DNA of 64,000 nt from a virus, in the IMG/VR virus record IMGVR_UViG_3300029985_000036, positions 22,570 through 86,569 of that record; one strand, written 5' to 3'. Positions within the stretch are counted from its first letter, which is position 1; the number at the start of each line of letters is the position of its first letter. A program made the position numbers and the translations under genes. A model generated the notes under the pieces. It saw only the letters and a program-made list of their open reading frames with translations. It ran no database searches and had not been told where the DNA came from. Shown piece by piece: positions 26,056 to 37,040 of the stretch.

Positions 26056-29019
26056 ATGTTTGAAGATACAACACTCGCCTCATCAATTCTAGTAAATCCC
26101 GCTTCTGTGCAGAGTTTAGTGTTAACTGAATTTCAGAATCGCCTTGGTGGCACATATTCAGTTGCAGATCCAAACAATAGTTTCAATCTGTTACTGGAAG
26201 CCAGTTCTTCTATGAATGCACAATCTGTGCGATGGATGGAATCACAGTTTGATGCCCAATATGCAGTTCGTGCCACAACAAGTGCAGAACTTTACAACAA
26301 CATGTCAGATTTTGACTATCTGAGTATGGTAGCAGGACCTTCTATTACAACACTGAATCTTACCTTCAATGTAGATTATTTAATTGCAAATGCTGCAAAT
26401 TATAATACATTCTACAATCGAGTTACTATTCCTGTATGGACACAATTCACAGTTGGTCCGCTAACATTTGGTATCTATTATCCAATCAACATCGATATTA
26501 ACATCATTACCAATAGCATCAATGTTTTATGGGATACAACGACCAATAATCCTCTCAAACCACTAACTACCAATATGGTTCCATTTGTACAGTATAGTAG
26601 TGGCGGACTTAATCTTATTACTTTGACAATTCCAGTGGCTCAGTTTGCCACAGCAACCCAGACGTATCCTGTGGTGGCACAACAAGGATTCATTAAATCC
26701 ATTAGTTATGCCAATCAGTTCTATGCAGCCCGGGTATTTACCAATCTACCTTCTGGTACTTGGACTGAACTGGCATATACCTTATCTGAGACAGTTTATG
26801 ATCCTACAAATCCAACCGCAAAATTTGTTATTCAAAATGATACCAATATTCTTACTGTAAGTATTCCTCAGATTTACTTTACCAATGGTCAAATTGGTAA
26901 CCAAGTTCAAGTGGTTATTTATACTACGATGGGTGCTATTTCTATTGATTTGACAAGTGTCGAAGTATCCAGTTGTAACTGTGACTTTGGTCTAGGTAAT
27001 ATGGGAGTTAGTCCCAATGCTTTGATTCTGTCAAATCTAGCAACTATCGATTTGACACCAGCCGAAGTTACTATCACAGGTGGCTCTAGCGCATTAAGTT
27101 TTGCAGAGTTGCGAAATCTCGTTGTTAATGGGGGTCTGTACACATCAGTTCCTGTGACACCAGCTGAACTTACAGCTTATGCAGCCAAGCAGGGATTTTC
27201 AATTACCAAATATATTGACAATGTGACTGATCGTATTTACTATGCATCCAACACTATCAGTGGTGGACAAAATGGTTACATCATGGTAACGACAGCTACA
27301 ATTTCAGTACAACTTCCTTCAACAAATGGATTGTCTTCAAATTCTACTCTTCCTTCAACGGTCCTCAATTCGACACTACCTTCAACTATTCTTAATTTTT
27401 CATCTGAAAATGCTGTTACAATATTACCCACAACAATCTATTCGTATAATGCTCTGACCAATATCTGTACACCCCTAACAGATACTGCAGTGTCGGTTTT
27501 AACTGGAATGGCAAAACCTGCATTTGCGACAGAAGTCAATACCAATACTTATACACAATGTCCATTTCATATTGTTACTTATACCGGATCACAATATCCA
27601 CTGACCAAAAGTTTTGATTTAATGAATCCTACAGCAAGTACAATTCGGTACATTGCAGACAATGTCAATCTGACACCACAAATGTCAATTGTTTCCGCTG
27701 CTGTAATTCATAATGGTAATGGAACTCTTGGATACACATTACGTCTTGGTGTTACCAAAACAACAACCATGGCAACCATTGCAGAAAGTAACATCACAGT
27801 TTATCTGTCTGCAAATGACATAAATGGTGATACTTTTTATGGCGTAGCCACACTGAGCGGAACGGCTTCAACCAGTAACTTATATGTGTATGAACTTGCC
27901 ATTCCAACTACGTATTATATTTCACAACAAGATACCTTCCGTTCTTCGATGTTGACCTTTACAGGAAATGGGCTGACAACAATCGATATTTCATTGGCCA
28001 CTACATTTACAATCACATGTTTGATTGCACCCACTCTGTATCCAACAGTTCCTCAAAATATGAATTTGATGAATAACATTGCCGCACCTTATAATCAATT
28101 GTTGGGGGTATGTCAACAACAACTTGATGTTGTATTTGGTATGGATCTTTCCTCTCATCTGTACAATACTACAAATGCACTCTGGTCTTCAACGACATAT
28201 GCCGCATGGCCAACAAATGTTTATCAGACATATCCAGAAGATGTCTATGCCAAAGATCCCACAACTGGAGGGTTGGTGTATACTATTTCAGGAACACCAC
28301 CTGCTGTACATCTGACAAAACTACATAGTCAAGGAGATCAGATTCTTGATAGTAGTAACAATCCAATTTTATTATATGCAGCAGGAACACCTAAACTTGA
28401 TTCTTTAGGTAATCCTATTGTTTTAAACAACACAGCTCGTCAGTTAAACTATTATGTTTCTAGCATGATGTTTGACATGCGATTGTTTTACAGCAGTAAC
28501 ACAGCAGATGTTGCATTTGTTAAAAATCTGACCAATCAACTTCTGTCTTATTTTACAACATTAACGACAGTTCAAGGAAATCTCCTGGAACAAACGAGTC
28601 TGTATTATAAACCCAATAACACCATGGGCGTGGCAACATTCAGTTCAGGTAACAATACTCCACTTTCTCTGAATCTTGGATTTAGTTTTTCCTTTGTGGC
28701 TTATGTTTCTCAAGCAACCATAGACAATCCTGCATTGACAGCTGCGATTGTTGCTGACATCACGAGTATCACACAAACAGAAATGACAAAATCTATTATT
28801 TCACTAACAGAAATTGCAGATACCATTCGGTCACAACTGGTTGATACAATTATTAGCATTGACATTGAAGGTATTGATAATACCATGTCTTTACAAACTG
28901 TGATTGTTCCGGCTGGAACAACAAATCCAATTGTTGGTCAACAACTTGTTTATAGTAGTGCGACAGATTCTCTTACTCTAGGATCGAATATAACGATCCG
29001 ATTTGAATTGGCAGCATAA
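26056..29019 (+). CDS. Large virion structural protein, baseplate-wedge-like
   Basis: 987 residues with AGGAGAA before the ATG. Thr/Asn/Ser-rich, beta-dominated, with an N-terminal part (VQSLVLTEFQNRLGG...ASSSMNAQSV) resembling large structural proteins of other jumbo phages, recalled from memory and not verified. No enzyme motif. Contains two near-identical short units, LPSTVLNSTLPSTILNFSS, around residues 434-453. Placed between two other tail-like genes and a terminator. Confidence 0.6.
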   Translation: MFEDTTLASSILVNPASVQSLVLTEFQNRLGGTYSVADPNNSFNLLLEASSSMNAQSVRWMESQFDAQYAVRATTSAELYNNMSDFDYLSMVAGPSITTLNLTFNVDYLIANAANYNTFYNRVTIPVWTQFTVGPLTFGIYYPINIDINIITNSINVLWDTTTNNPLKPLTTNMVPFVQYSSGGLNLITLTIPVAQFATATQTYPVVAQQGFIKSISYANQFYAARVFTNLPSGTWTELAYTLSETVYDPTNPTAKFVIQNDTNILTVSIPQIYFTNGQIGNQVQVVIYTTMGAISIDLTSVEVSSCNCDFGLGNMGVSPNALILSNLATIDLTPAEVTITGGSSALSFAELRNLVVNGGLYTSVPVTPAELTAYAAKQGFSITKYIDNVTDRIYYASNTISGGQNGYIMVTTATISVQLPSTNGLSSNSTLPSTVLNSTLPSTILNFSSENAVTILPTTIYSYNALTNICTPLTDTAVSVLTGMAKPAFATEVNTNTYTQCPFHIVTYTGSQYPLTKSFDLMNPTASTIRYIADNVNLTPQMSIVSAAVIHNGNGTLGYTLRLGVTKTTTMATIAESNITVYLSANDINGDTFYGVATLSGTASTSNLYVYELAIPTTYYISQQDTFRSSMLTFTGNGLTTIDISLATTFTITCLIAPTLYPTVPQNMNLMNNIAAPYNQLLGVCQQQLDVVFGMDLSSHLYNTTNALWSSTTYAAWPTNVYQTYPEDVYAKDPTTGGLVYTISGTPPAVHLTKLHSQGDQILDSSNNPILLYAAGTPKLDSLGNPIVLNNTARQLNYYVSSMMFDMRLFYSSNTADVAFVKNLTNQLLSYFTTLTTVQGNLLEQTSLYYKPNNTMGVATFSSGNNTPLSLNLGFSFSFVAYVSQATIDNPALTAAIVADITSITQTEMTKSIISLTEIADTIRSQLVDTIISIDIEGIDNTMSLQTVIVPAGTTNPIVGQQLVYSSATDSLTLGSNITIRFELAA

Positions 29020-29026
29020 CAATACC

Positions 29027-29060
29027 CTAAGATGCTTCCCTGTGAGGGGAAGCATCTTAG
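29027..29060. terminator. Hairpin terminator between convergent genes
   Basis: 14-base perfect arms with a 6-base loop, between gene ends at 29019 (plus) and 29075 (minus). Confidence 0.7.
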
Positions 29061-29074
29061 TAATATGTCGTTTA

Positions 29075-30625
29075 TCAAGCAGCAAGTTTGGTGGCAAATC
29101 GTTTGGTTAACATAGTCAATACGGTATCTACAACAGCAGCACAAGTTGCCTGCGCCACTTCAACTTTACCGATATCGGTATGTTGTTTTACCGCCACTGT
29201 AAGTTCTGCATTGACTGCTTTGAAGAGAGTTTTGGTCATCGGATTGTCACGCATGGCAACCAGATATTCCAATGCAACATCTTCAAGGGGTTTCTGTGGC
29301 AACAGAACAAGTGAGCGCTGACGTTGCGCTTCGTGAGTATCTGTATTGTATTTTGCAGCATGCTTCCCACTCTTCAGCATCGTCTCATTATACTGATCGA
29401 GATGATGTACAAGTGTGTTCTGCAAGGCAGTTGCACGACTTGCGGCCGCTCGTTCCTGTAAAAGTGCAGATTTCTCACGTACCATTTTTTCAGTTCGAGG
29501 ATGCATACTGCGAATCGTTTCAGCAGACTGTCCTGTTGGTGGAATAGTGATGTGATCATTTAACTGAATATAGGAAAGATAATCATGGATCATATTTTCC
29601 GTCCCACCATCGAGTACGAATTGATCCAAAACAGATTTCTGAACAACACGTGGCGTCAGCAAGAGACGATCTGCCAGAGCTTTGTCTTTTGGCCAAATCA
29701 TGGCCGCCCGCAACAGTTTAATGTTAGCCGAGACAGTTTCAATGTTGTGCAGAATGTTATCAGCAACAGTTGAACTATCGGCCCCAACGTTCGTTAGCAT
29801 CGATGCACTTACCGTCTGCAATAAATTTTCGATTGCATCAATCTGAGTCGTCACGGCAACCACAGAGGTACCAAGATTCTTCTCAGTAAGTGTAGCTCGT
29901 GCAGTAAGTGCCCATTTACGATAGGCAATCGGAGACAGAATGATATCTGCAACTAGAGCATGTTGATTGTTCTCTGGAGACGCTGTTTCCAGAGCAGTTA
30001 CCAACAACGGTCGAATCGTAGCATCATTTGGAATAGCTTTGTTATCTCCAAAGGGCAACGCATGCAGAATCTTATCAGTATCATACGACTGTGTAGTATC
30101 CTTTTTGAAGCAATGTAGGCGATCTTGTGCAAACAACATCGCGGTAGAACGTACTGACTCTGAGTTCAGTTTGCCCCAAGAGAATTGTTGTAGTTCTGCT
30201 GCAGGACTGAAAGCAATTGCTTCTGGTATACGACTGGTGATAGTAGCAGCCATCTCATTGGCTTCTTTTGGAAGTGCTATGCGAAGATCGTACAGCGGAG
30301 TGGTGAGCTGTGCACTAATCCCACTGGCCATCTGATTCATCAGTTCCACCACCATTTCATCATCCTGACATAGAACAGGATACTGATCATGGAGTGCCGT
30401 AGCATCCATCTTTGGAGTATCACAGGCCGAGAGAAGTCGTTCTACACACAAACCCAAATCGTTGTTTGCCATGTAGCGAAATTTCGGATGTTGTGCTAAT
30501 CGTTCTGTGACAAGATCACTGATCTGAGTGGTTGAAAGAGGCTTCGACGCGCTGGACAACAGCGTGACGATCCGGGTTAATAGGTCATGTGTAACATTTA
30601 TCGTCATCGAGTTGCGCAATGTCAT
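29075..30625 (-). CDS. Unknown helical protein
   Basis: 516 residues, predominantly helical, Ala/Thr/Leu-rich, with no Cys-based or catalytic motif I recognise. GAGGTAG lies before the ATG. It stands alone, with hairpins on both sides, among tail genes. Confidence 0.65.
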   Translation of the reverse strand: MTLRNSMTINVTHDLLTRIVTLLSSASKPLSTTQISDLVTERLAQHPKFRYMANNDLGLCVERLLSACDTPKMDATALHDQYPVLCQDDEMVVELMNQMASGISAQLTTPLYDLRIALPKEANEMAATITSRIPEAIAFSPAAELQQFSWGKLNSESVRSTAMLFAQDRLHCFKKDTTQSYDTDKILHALPFGDNKAIPNDATIRPLLVTALETASPENNQHALVADIILSPIAYRKWALTARATLTEKNLGTSVVAVTTQIDAIENLLQTVSASMLTNVGADSSTVADNILHNIETVSANIKLLRAAMIWPKDKALADRLLLTPRVVQKSVLDQFVLDGGTENMIHDYLSYIQLNDHITIPPTGQSAETIRSMHPRTEKMVREKSALLQERAAASRATALQNTLVHHLDQYNETMLKSGKHAAKYNTDTHEAQRQRSLVLLPQKPLEDVALEYLVAMRDNPMTKTLFKAVNAELTVAVKQHTDIGKVEVAQATCAAVVDTVLTMLTKRFATKLAA

Positions 30626-30667
30626 ATCTACCTCGTGTAGGTCATAAAATGGGGTTCCATAGAATGA

Positions 30668-30704
30668 CCACAGGGAACCACTTGTTATCTGAGGTTCCCT
30701 GTGG
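30668..30704 (-). terminator. Hairpin terminator
   Basis: 12-base perfect arms and a 13-base loop just downstream of the gene ending at 30713 on the minus strand. Confidence 0.6.
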
Positions 30705-30712
30705 AATAAAGA

Positions 30713-32722
30713 TCACTTCTTGTTAGGAAGTCTGATACTTGGAACGAATCGTGACAACATTCTTGCAGGAAATGTATTACCCAACTGAGTTCCCCAGTAA
30801 GCACTACTAAACTTAGTTTCCATAAGTTGACCCAGTAGATAATTAGCTTTTCGTTTCAACTGACGATACCCTGTTAAACGATCTGCAATTCCCATACCGG
30901 ATAACGTCAGAAGATATTCTTGAAAATTACTGTTGGCACCAAATGCCTCATTAATTGCCGATTTTGTATCCCCGGTTCCAATTGCAGTATACATAACAGG
31001 AGATAAATCTTTAATCTCAAAACTGATGTCAATACAAGTGGGTAGAAAACCAGACGTCCACCCAAACTGATCAGCACCTCGTTTGACTGATATACTGGTA
31101 ATCATACCAAGTGGAACTGCAAACATACCTTTACAATATGCTCTACATATAAAAGGCGAGGTATATGCAGCAGCGCCAATGCCACGCGGTAACCCACCGG
31201 CGAGTATCAGTGCCAGTGGAATATACTGGCACTGAAGAATCGAATAAGGATCTCCGTATGGAGGTCTGAGGCTCATGTTAAAATGATAACTTTTACTGAA
31301 ACTACTGCTTTTCCAAACTTCTGGAAAATCGAGATTTCCGTTACCGGCTAACACTGTTGCAAGAGAAGCCGTTTCTGTTGAAAAGGCCGTAGCACTTTTA
31401 AGCGCCGCACCAATTGCTCCAATGATGCTATCAATACCAGCAATACCAGTTTGACCATTTGCAGTACCAAATTTTCTATCTTGAGCCGACTGTGCCGTTT
31501 GATTTGCAGCAGATGCAATACTGGATTCACCCGTTTCGTTTGAAAAAGATTCTGATGTATCAACCCCCTTTTCAACACGAAATCCTACAAAAAGTGAAGC
31601 ATCATACAACTGATTTTCAAATTCTGTAATAAAGTTTTTTAGAAACCCACCATTTTCATCGATAACGGTAGCATCTGCAGTTTGTTTAAGGAGTGCATCA
31701 TCGCTACTCTCAGCAGTTTTCGGATCAAAGCCTGTCATATACTGATATTTTTTGAGAAAAATTCGATATATATCAAACCCATATTTTTGAAAAATGTCAG
31801 GTAGTCCCGCGGTACTGGTGCCATTATTTGTCTGGATTGCACGAGCCAGCTGTTCTGCAGGCGTTAAATTCGAAATAGTCCCACCTGCTGACTGTGATGA
31901 ATTTGAATCTAAATAACCGTCTTTGGATAAACCCATATTAATTGTTAAGTGGAGAACAATCGAATTGACACATCTATAATAGAGAGGCATTGTCGATTTG
32001 AATTCATAATATTTGGTAATTTTAGTATCTGTAATTTTATTACCAAGATCAGTAAGAAAAGCCAGTGGAACTGGTGGTATGCTAATAAATGCACCAACCA
32101 CGGATCCTACTAATGATCCGATGGCAGTTGATGAAATTCCACTGTTCATCAGAGTTGCCAAATTTTGTTCAATGGCTGTACCATAAAAAGTAGTAAGATT
32201 ATTATACTTCGGTACTCCGAATGTAAGGTACAGAATTTGCTGTTGGTCATCATACATTTCACTGTATACACGACCCATACCCGAGTGTTCCGTATTACCC
32301 TGGCCATTAACAACTAAAAAAGGATGTTCTGCAACATCATCGGTTTCATTGAATTGGGGATAACAATTAATAGCATCGTTTCCACCAATGGACGTATCAC
32401 GACATTTTCCTTTGGTGTAATAAATAGGAAGTGTTGATTCTGGACTACTAGCGGGTCCGATATTGTTAAGAATGTTTATCATTGCTGGATCAAGGGCGGG
32501 CGCAGCCATAGTTCCAACTGCACTTGCCTTTCCAGTATGATCCCCAGGATCATCGTTTTGAGCCATATATGCCATAATTGCAGCATAACTAACGAAGTCA
32601 CCGTTTATATCAGTGACTCCATTAGCAAGACTTGGTGCCAATGTTACTGTAAAAATGTTCTTAATAAATGTAGCATCATCAAGAACATTTGGTGAATTTC
32701 CAGTGATGGTACCTGTGGTCAT
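30713..32722 (-). CDS. Tail/baseplate structural protein
   Basis: 669 residues; TTGGAGTTG before the ATG. A C-terminal stretch (MITSISVKRGADQFGWTSGFLPTCIDISFEIKDLSP, residues ~555-590) has the pattern of tail tube-initiator and baseplate hub proteins, in which a beta strand with ideal-spacing DxxGW is followed by a sheet of the tube fold. It sits directly downstream of the virion lysozyme gene (22 bases), as hub genes often do. No enzyme motif. The function as a hub/tube protein is inference. Confidence 0.55.
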   Translation of the reverse strand: MTTGTITGNSPNVLDDATFIKNIFTVTLAPSLANGVTDINGDFVSYAAIMAYMAQNDDPGDHTGKASAVGTMAAPALDPAMINILNNIGPASSPESTLPIYYTKGKCRDTSIGGNDAINCYPQFNETDDVAEHPFLVVNGQGNTEHSGMGRVYSEMYDDQQQILYLTFGVPKYNNLTTFYGTAIEQNLATLMNSGISSTAIGSLVGSVVGAFISIPPVPLAFLTDLGNKITDTKITKYYEFKSTMPLYYRCVNSIVLHLTINMGLSKDGYLDSNSSQSAGGTISNLTPAEQLARAIQTNNGTSTAGLPDIFQKYGFDIYRIFLKKYQYMTGFDPKTAESSDDALLKQTADATVIDENGGFLKNFITEFENQLYDASLFVGFRVEKGVDTSESFSNETGESSIASAANQTAQSAQDRKFGTANGQTGIAGIDSIIGAIGAALKSATAFSTETASLATVLAGNGNLDFPEVWKSSSFSKSYHFNMSLRPPYGDPYSILQCQYIPLALILAGGLPRGIGAAAYTSPFICRAYCKGMFAVPLGMITSISVKRGADQFGWTSGFLPTCIDISFEIKDLSPVMYTAIGTGDTKSAINEAFGANSNFQEYLLTLSGMGIADRLTGYRQLKRKANYLLGQLMETKFSSAYWGTQLGNTFPARMLSRFVPSIRLPNKK

Positions 32723-32743
32723 AAAACAACTCCAATGTCAAAA

Positions 32744-35700
32744 TCATGCGGCATAACGAGGTTCCCGTTTCTTACTGACATCGAGTCCGTCATCAGAACC
32801 ATTTTTATTAGAAATCTGATTGGTAAGGTTATTGATAGTTGGTGCAATAACGGTAGGTGTTGCCTTTGATTGATTATTCATTTCAGCAAACACGCCTTTG
32901 TCGCCATATGCATCTTGTGTTGTTTTATGAAGATCCTTTAGAGTCTCATGAATGTTGCCACTCATAGATACCATTTTTTGCATAAGATCAGCCGTAGATC
33001 GGCTACTTGCAACTAGATCAGGATGCGTACTTGAAGTAGCAGCTGGTGTAGTCTGAGAAGGTACGGGTGCTGCTGGTATAGGTTGGCGTTGTGTTTGTGC
33101 TGAAGCCACGGCACTCCGAGTCGGTGCCATCACATTTTGAGAAGGTCCTGCATTACTACTTGCTATGTTAGCAGACGGAGTTGATGCCGCCGCACTAGGT
33201 CCAGCAGAAATACTGGTATTAGCAGAAGGTGGTGGGGTTATAGATGGCGAAGAGGAAGCTGAAGTATCTGCAATTTCAGTAGTGGGTCCTGCTGCAGAAG
33301 GAGAATCTCCACTTCCTGTCATCGTTGCAGATGTAGCTGTCGTATTATCAGCGGGTGCTGCACCTGGTGCTGCAGAGGCTACTGCGGTACCAGCAGTATC
33401 CCCTTGGAAAGCTTTTGCAACTGCACCATCTTTATTCTCAGGTGTAGTAACAATTTTGTAATTATTAGCACTATCACATGCAAGTTTGCTATTCGGACGA
33501 ATGTCTCTTTCATGAGCAGGTTGTCCACTCCATTGATCATAAACCCGAATGCCACCTGGAAATTTCGTGCTTGGTCCTAAGTAAATTGCAGCATGGGAAG
33601 AACCGTCGGTATGGTTGCCATATGCACCACTCTGATCAAATGTTGCAATAGCTGTTCCTGGTTTAAGATTAGGATTACCAACAACCGATTGTCCTGCTGA
33701 CCAGGATGACGTGTGTCCAATTCCAGCAGCACTTTTAACAAGATCCACACATTGACCAGAACCGATGGTACCACTCGGAAGACAAGCTGCTCCGCCTCCA
33801 AGAGTTCCAGAAGCACCGGGTTGTTGTGCAGATGCAGTCATAACTCCAGGAGATCCGGGAGCACCTGCTTTATTTTCATTAGCAGCACCCATAGAAGCAG
33901 CTGCTGCTTGTGGCGAAGATGCAGCAGAGGCAACGGTAGTTCCAGAAGCGGAATTAAACATTGCAATTTCTTGTTTGCGTCTATCTACCAAACCAGGAAG
34001 TTCATTACCTCCAGCATGTGTGAATTGACTTAACAATCCTGGAATTTTAGTAGCATCACCTTGTGCTTGTGAAATAACACTGGATCCACGACCCGTGTTG
34101 TAATCAAAAGAGGTTAAGGCATCTCGTTGATTAGCAGTTAGTGTAATGCCAGATTTTTTAGCAGCAGCATCGATTCGTGTTGCACTTTTAGAGAGTTCAT
34201 CATTAAGTCGTTGTTCAGCTATTTCCGGAGTGATGATTTCGTTTGGACCTGACGCTTTGGTTCCATAACCAGAAGTCCATTGTTTATAATCCCAGAAAGG
34301 TTTTGCAGTAAACTTGCCTTCTAGTTTCTTTACCATTCCAATTAAGGTGGGAGAAGAAGATCCATTATCATTGGAAGATGTAGTAGATGGAGATCCTGGT
34401 GCTTTCAATCCAGAATCAAAATGAAGATTCGAGATAGTAGCTGTATGTGCTGCGCGATTTGCAGCAGGCATCGCTGAATAATGTCCACCTCTTGGTGATG
34501 CTGGTACTGGTACATTTCTATAATCTGCATGCGGCGCAGAATCCATTCGTGGTGAAGGAACTGAATTATATCCAGGAGAGGACTGTGTCTTCGATGGAGT
34601 ATAATCATTGGCAGGGCTTTGTGGTGCTGTATAAGTAACAGGAGAAACCGTAGTTGAACCTGTGAGAGAAGCAGCTGCTGCTTGTGGATTAGCTGCGGGT
34701 GGGTTGGTATCACTTGGAATAGGGCTTACAGAATTAGCATGTTGAATAGCAGTAAGTGCAGCTGCCGCTCCTACCCCTTTGGATGTATCAACCGACGATA
34801 TTTTGGATGCAGAAAGAAATGCTTCTGGTGTGGGAACTTGGTTTTTATATGTGTCAATTAGAATAGAACTAAACTTGTTAAATTCATCTAAAATCATTGT
34901 GACATCAGAAGGTAGGATTTTAGATTCGTCACCCAATTGGTATTTATGATCTTGTAAAGTATTACGAAAGATTTTAAGAGTTGCGATGAACCTTCCCGTG
35001 ACCCATGATTTGAAATAGTCCATTGCAGCTGCATTTTTAGGATCAAACCCAAATAATTTAGCAAACTCTTGCAACTCTTCGGGCTGAAGTCTTGGTTCCG
35101 AGGTGTTGTTAAGAATTTTAATAACTCGGAGTTCGAGTGAAGCAACTGCCAATTGTTGTGAAGAGGTTACCCCATATGTCTTCATACGAGCTTTGAGAAA
35201 GATACCCTTGTTTCCAGTTGTAGCATCAATTAATGCATCTGTTTTTGATCGAGCTCGTTCAGCTAAGTAAATGCCCCCAACCAGTGCAGTGCCTATAGCA
35301 ACAGTTGCTAGAATTCCTGCACCTGCAGCTGCAATTCCTGCACCTGCAGCTGCAGCTTCACCCACTCCTACAATAGCGCTACCGATTCCTCGTATCGCGT
35401 TAACAGCACGTATACCATATCGGACACCGGTAGCAATACCAACTCCAGTAGAAACAACTTTTTTAATGGTACCGCTAAGAGATCCACCACCAGAGTCTTT
35501 ATTATTATCCTGAGGTTCTTTCTGATTCTGATCAGGAGAAGTTTTTGGTTTATCTTTACCCCATCCCAAACGAGGAAGTCCAAATCTAAACCCGCCTCCA
35601 CCGGTACGTCGTGATGCCCCTGCTGCATCTGGGCCAAACTGTTCCCGCTCTCGTTCATTGTGATCATCAAAACCATTTTCACGAACCGGGGCGGAAAGTC

Positions 35701-37003
35701 GTTCATCGAGTAGTTTATAGATTTTTTCTAGTTGTGCAGTAATCCGCTCACAGCATTCATCTTTACCCGTACGTTTGTGTTCTGTTTCCTCCATAGGAGG
35801 AGCTCGAGATCCCTCTGTAGCAGCAGCTGTCTCTTGTTTGTGAATCGGGTCTGTAGCAGGACCGTCTTGCGGTTTGGGTGCATTTTGTCCAGCAATAGAA
35901 CGTAGCAATTTGACAATTATGTTACGTTGAGAAGAACTCTTATCCCACAGTGTATCGGGATTCAGATTTTCCCTCAGATTATTTCGTTCTGCAAACGAAG
36001 CCGCCCCAGTTTTTACTGCGGTAAAGAGAGCATCTCTAACATCAGGTTTAGTACGAGTTGGCCAAATTGATGCAATATTTCCTCGTTCACGAAAGGAGTC
36101 CTTTGCAGATTTAACACCTTCATAAACAGCATTGCCAAATTTTGTTTTACGTACAGCATCGGTTGCATAACTGGCAGCAGCTGCCGCTTTTTCTTTGATT
36201 CCTAGATCCGGACGATGATCATTGCTAAAATAATCAGCGGCTGCTGGTGCCACTTTATTAACAGCAAAATCTTTTGCTTTACTAACAATAGCGGCACCAG
36301 CCTGATTTACTGCAGTATTAACAGCAGCAGTACGAATACGTCTGAGAATACCAACTGGTTTTACTATATCTGGAAGTTTGGTATTAATCTTAATCGCTTC
36401 AAGTTTGTTCTCCACCATATCGGCGAAGGCTTTGGTCAAAGTTACCAGATGATTTGTGGCATATAACTGTCTATAATTAAGCGCCAAACTTTGGCGCATA
36501 TAAGTAGTGCCAATAGTAGTCTGAAATTTAAGTATATTTTTAGAGGTAGTAAGTTGCTCTGCCTGTCCAGTAGTAACAGCTTGAAATCTAGAATTGAGAG
36601 TACGTTCTAGAATCAATGATGTTACTGCGGCACGACGATCTGCTGCTGTTTTAATAGATGGATCTTGTCGACTTAACAACGGCCCGAGCGAACGAGCAAT
36701 CGTCCCTCGTGCAGTTAAATATGGAGTTGCATTCAACATCACATCGTTTCGAAGTTGTGATGTTAGACTCAATACAGCTGGTGGTTTTATTACAATGGGT
36801 TTAAACTTGAGTGCCGCAGCAACTCCAGCATCTATCATCTCGTTGTATTGTGCACTATTGATATTAAGCTGATCAATAGTTCCTAATACAACTCCACCAA
36901 CAACTTCTTTGTCTGATTTAATAGGAGATACATGAACATGAATATGACTTGGGTCTTTATTTGCTTCTGCATTAGGACCAGACAGTTCTGGAATATCAGT
37001 CAT
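32744..37003 (-). CDS. Virion-associated cell wall hydrolase: lysozyme plus second hydrolase domain
   Basis: 1419 residues. Residues ~885-1020 are a T4-type lysozyme (GH24): MVKKLEGKFTAKPFWD with catalytic Glu895, then WTSGYGT and ANQRDALTSFDYNTG. Residues ~1075-1185 look like the BPSL0067 branch of NlpC/P60-type hydrolases: GSGQCVDLVK with nucleophile Cys1085, GTAIATF, SSHAAIYLG with His1137, then YDQWSGQ. The N-terminal 860 residues contain an Ala/Gly-rich hydrophobic stretch (~535-580) and charged linkers; the C-terminus is low-complexity Ala/Pro/Ser. The two domains would cut glycan and peptide during DNA injection. GAGGAAT precedes the ATG. Confidence 0.82.
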   Translation of the reverse strand: MTDIPELSGPNAEANKDPSHIHVHVSPIKSDKEVVGGVVLGTIDQLNINSAQYNEMIDAGVAAALKFKPIVIKPPAVLSLTSQLRNDVMLNATPYLTARGTIARSLGPLLSRQDPSIKTAADRRAAVTSLILERTLNSRFQAVTTGQAEQLTTSKNILKFQTTIGTTYMRQSLALNYRQLYATNHLVTLTKAFADMVENKLEAIKINTKLPDIVKPVGILRRIRTAAVNTAVNQAGAAIVSKAKDFAVNKVAPAAADYFSNDHRPDLGIKEKAAAAASYATDAVRKTKFGNAVYEGVKSAKDSFRERGNIASIWPTRTKPDVRDALFTAVKTGAASFAERNNLRENLNPDTLWDKSSSQRNIIVKLLRSIAGQNAPKPQDGPATDPIHKQETAAATEGSRAPPMEETEHKRTGKDECCERITAQLEKIYKLLDERLSAPVRENGFDDHNEREREQFGPDAAGASRRTGGGGFRFGLPRLGWGKDKPKTSPDQNQKEPQDNNKDSGGGSLSGTIKKVVSTGVGIATGVRYGIRAVNAIRGIGSAIVGVGEAAAAGAGIAAAGAGILATVAIGTALVGGIYLAERARSKTDALIDATTGNKGIFLKARMKTYGVTSSQQLAVASLELRVIKILNNTSEPRLQPEELQEFAKLFGFDPKNAAAMDYFKSWVTGRFIATLKIFRNTLQDHKYQLGDESKILPSDVTMILDEFNKFSSILIDTYKNQVPTPEAFLSASKISSVDTSKGVGAAAALTAIQHANSVSPIPSDTNPPAANPQAAAASLTGSTTVSPVTYTAPQSPANDYTPSKTQSSPGYNSVPSPRMDSAPHADYRNVPVPASPRGGHYSAMPAANRAAHTATISNLHFDSGLKAPGSPSTTSSNDNGSSSPTLIGMVKKLEGKFTAKPFWDYKQWTSGYGTKASGPNEIITPEIAEQRLNDELSKSATRIDAAAKKSGITLTANQRDALTSFDYNTGRGSSVISQAQGDATKIPGLLSQFTHAGGNELPGLVDRRKQEIAMFNSASGTTVASAASSPQAAAASMGAANENKAGAPGSPGVMTASAQQPGASGTLGGGAACLPSGTIGSGQCVDLVKSAAGIGHTSSWSAGQSVVGNPNLKPGTAIATFDQSGAYGNHTDGSSHAAIYLGPSTKFPGGIRVYDQWSGQPAHERDIRPNSKLACDSANNYKIVTTPENKDGAVAKAFQGDTAGTAVASAAPGAAPADNTTATSATMTGSGDSPSAAGPTTEIADTSASSSPSITPPPSANTSISAGPSAAASTPSANIASSNAGPSQNVMAPTRSAVASAQTQRQPIPAAPVPSQTTPAATSSTHPDLVASSRSTADLMQKMVSMSGNIHETLKDLHKTTQDAYGDKGVFAEMNNQSKATPTVIAPTINNLTNQISNKNGSDDGLDVSKKREPRYAA

Positions 37004-37040
37004 CGATAAGATTCCTCTAAATTAAAATATTGTAATAACC

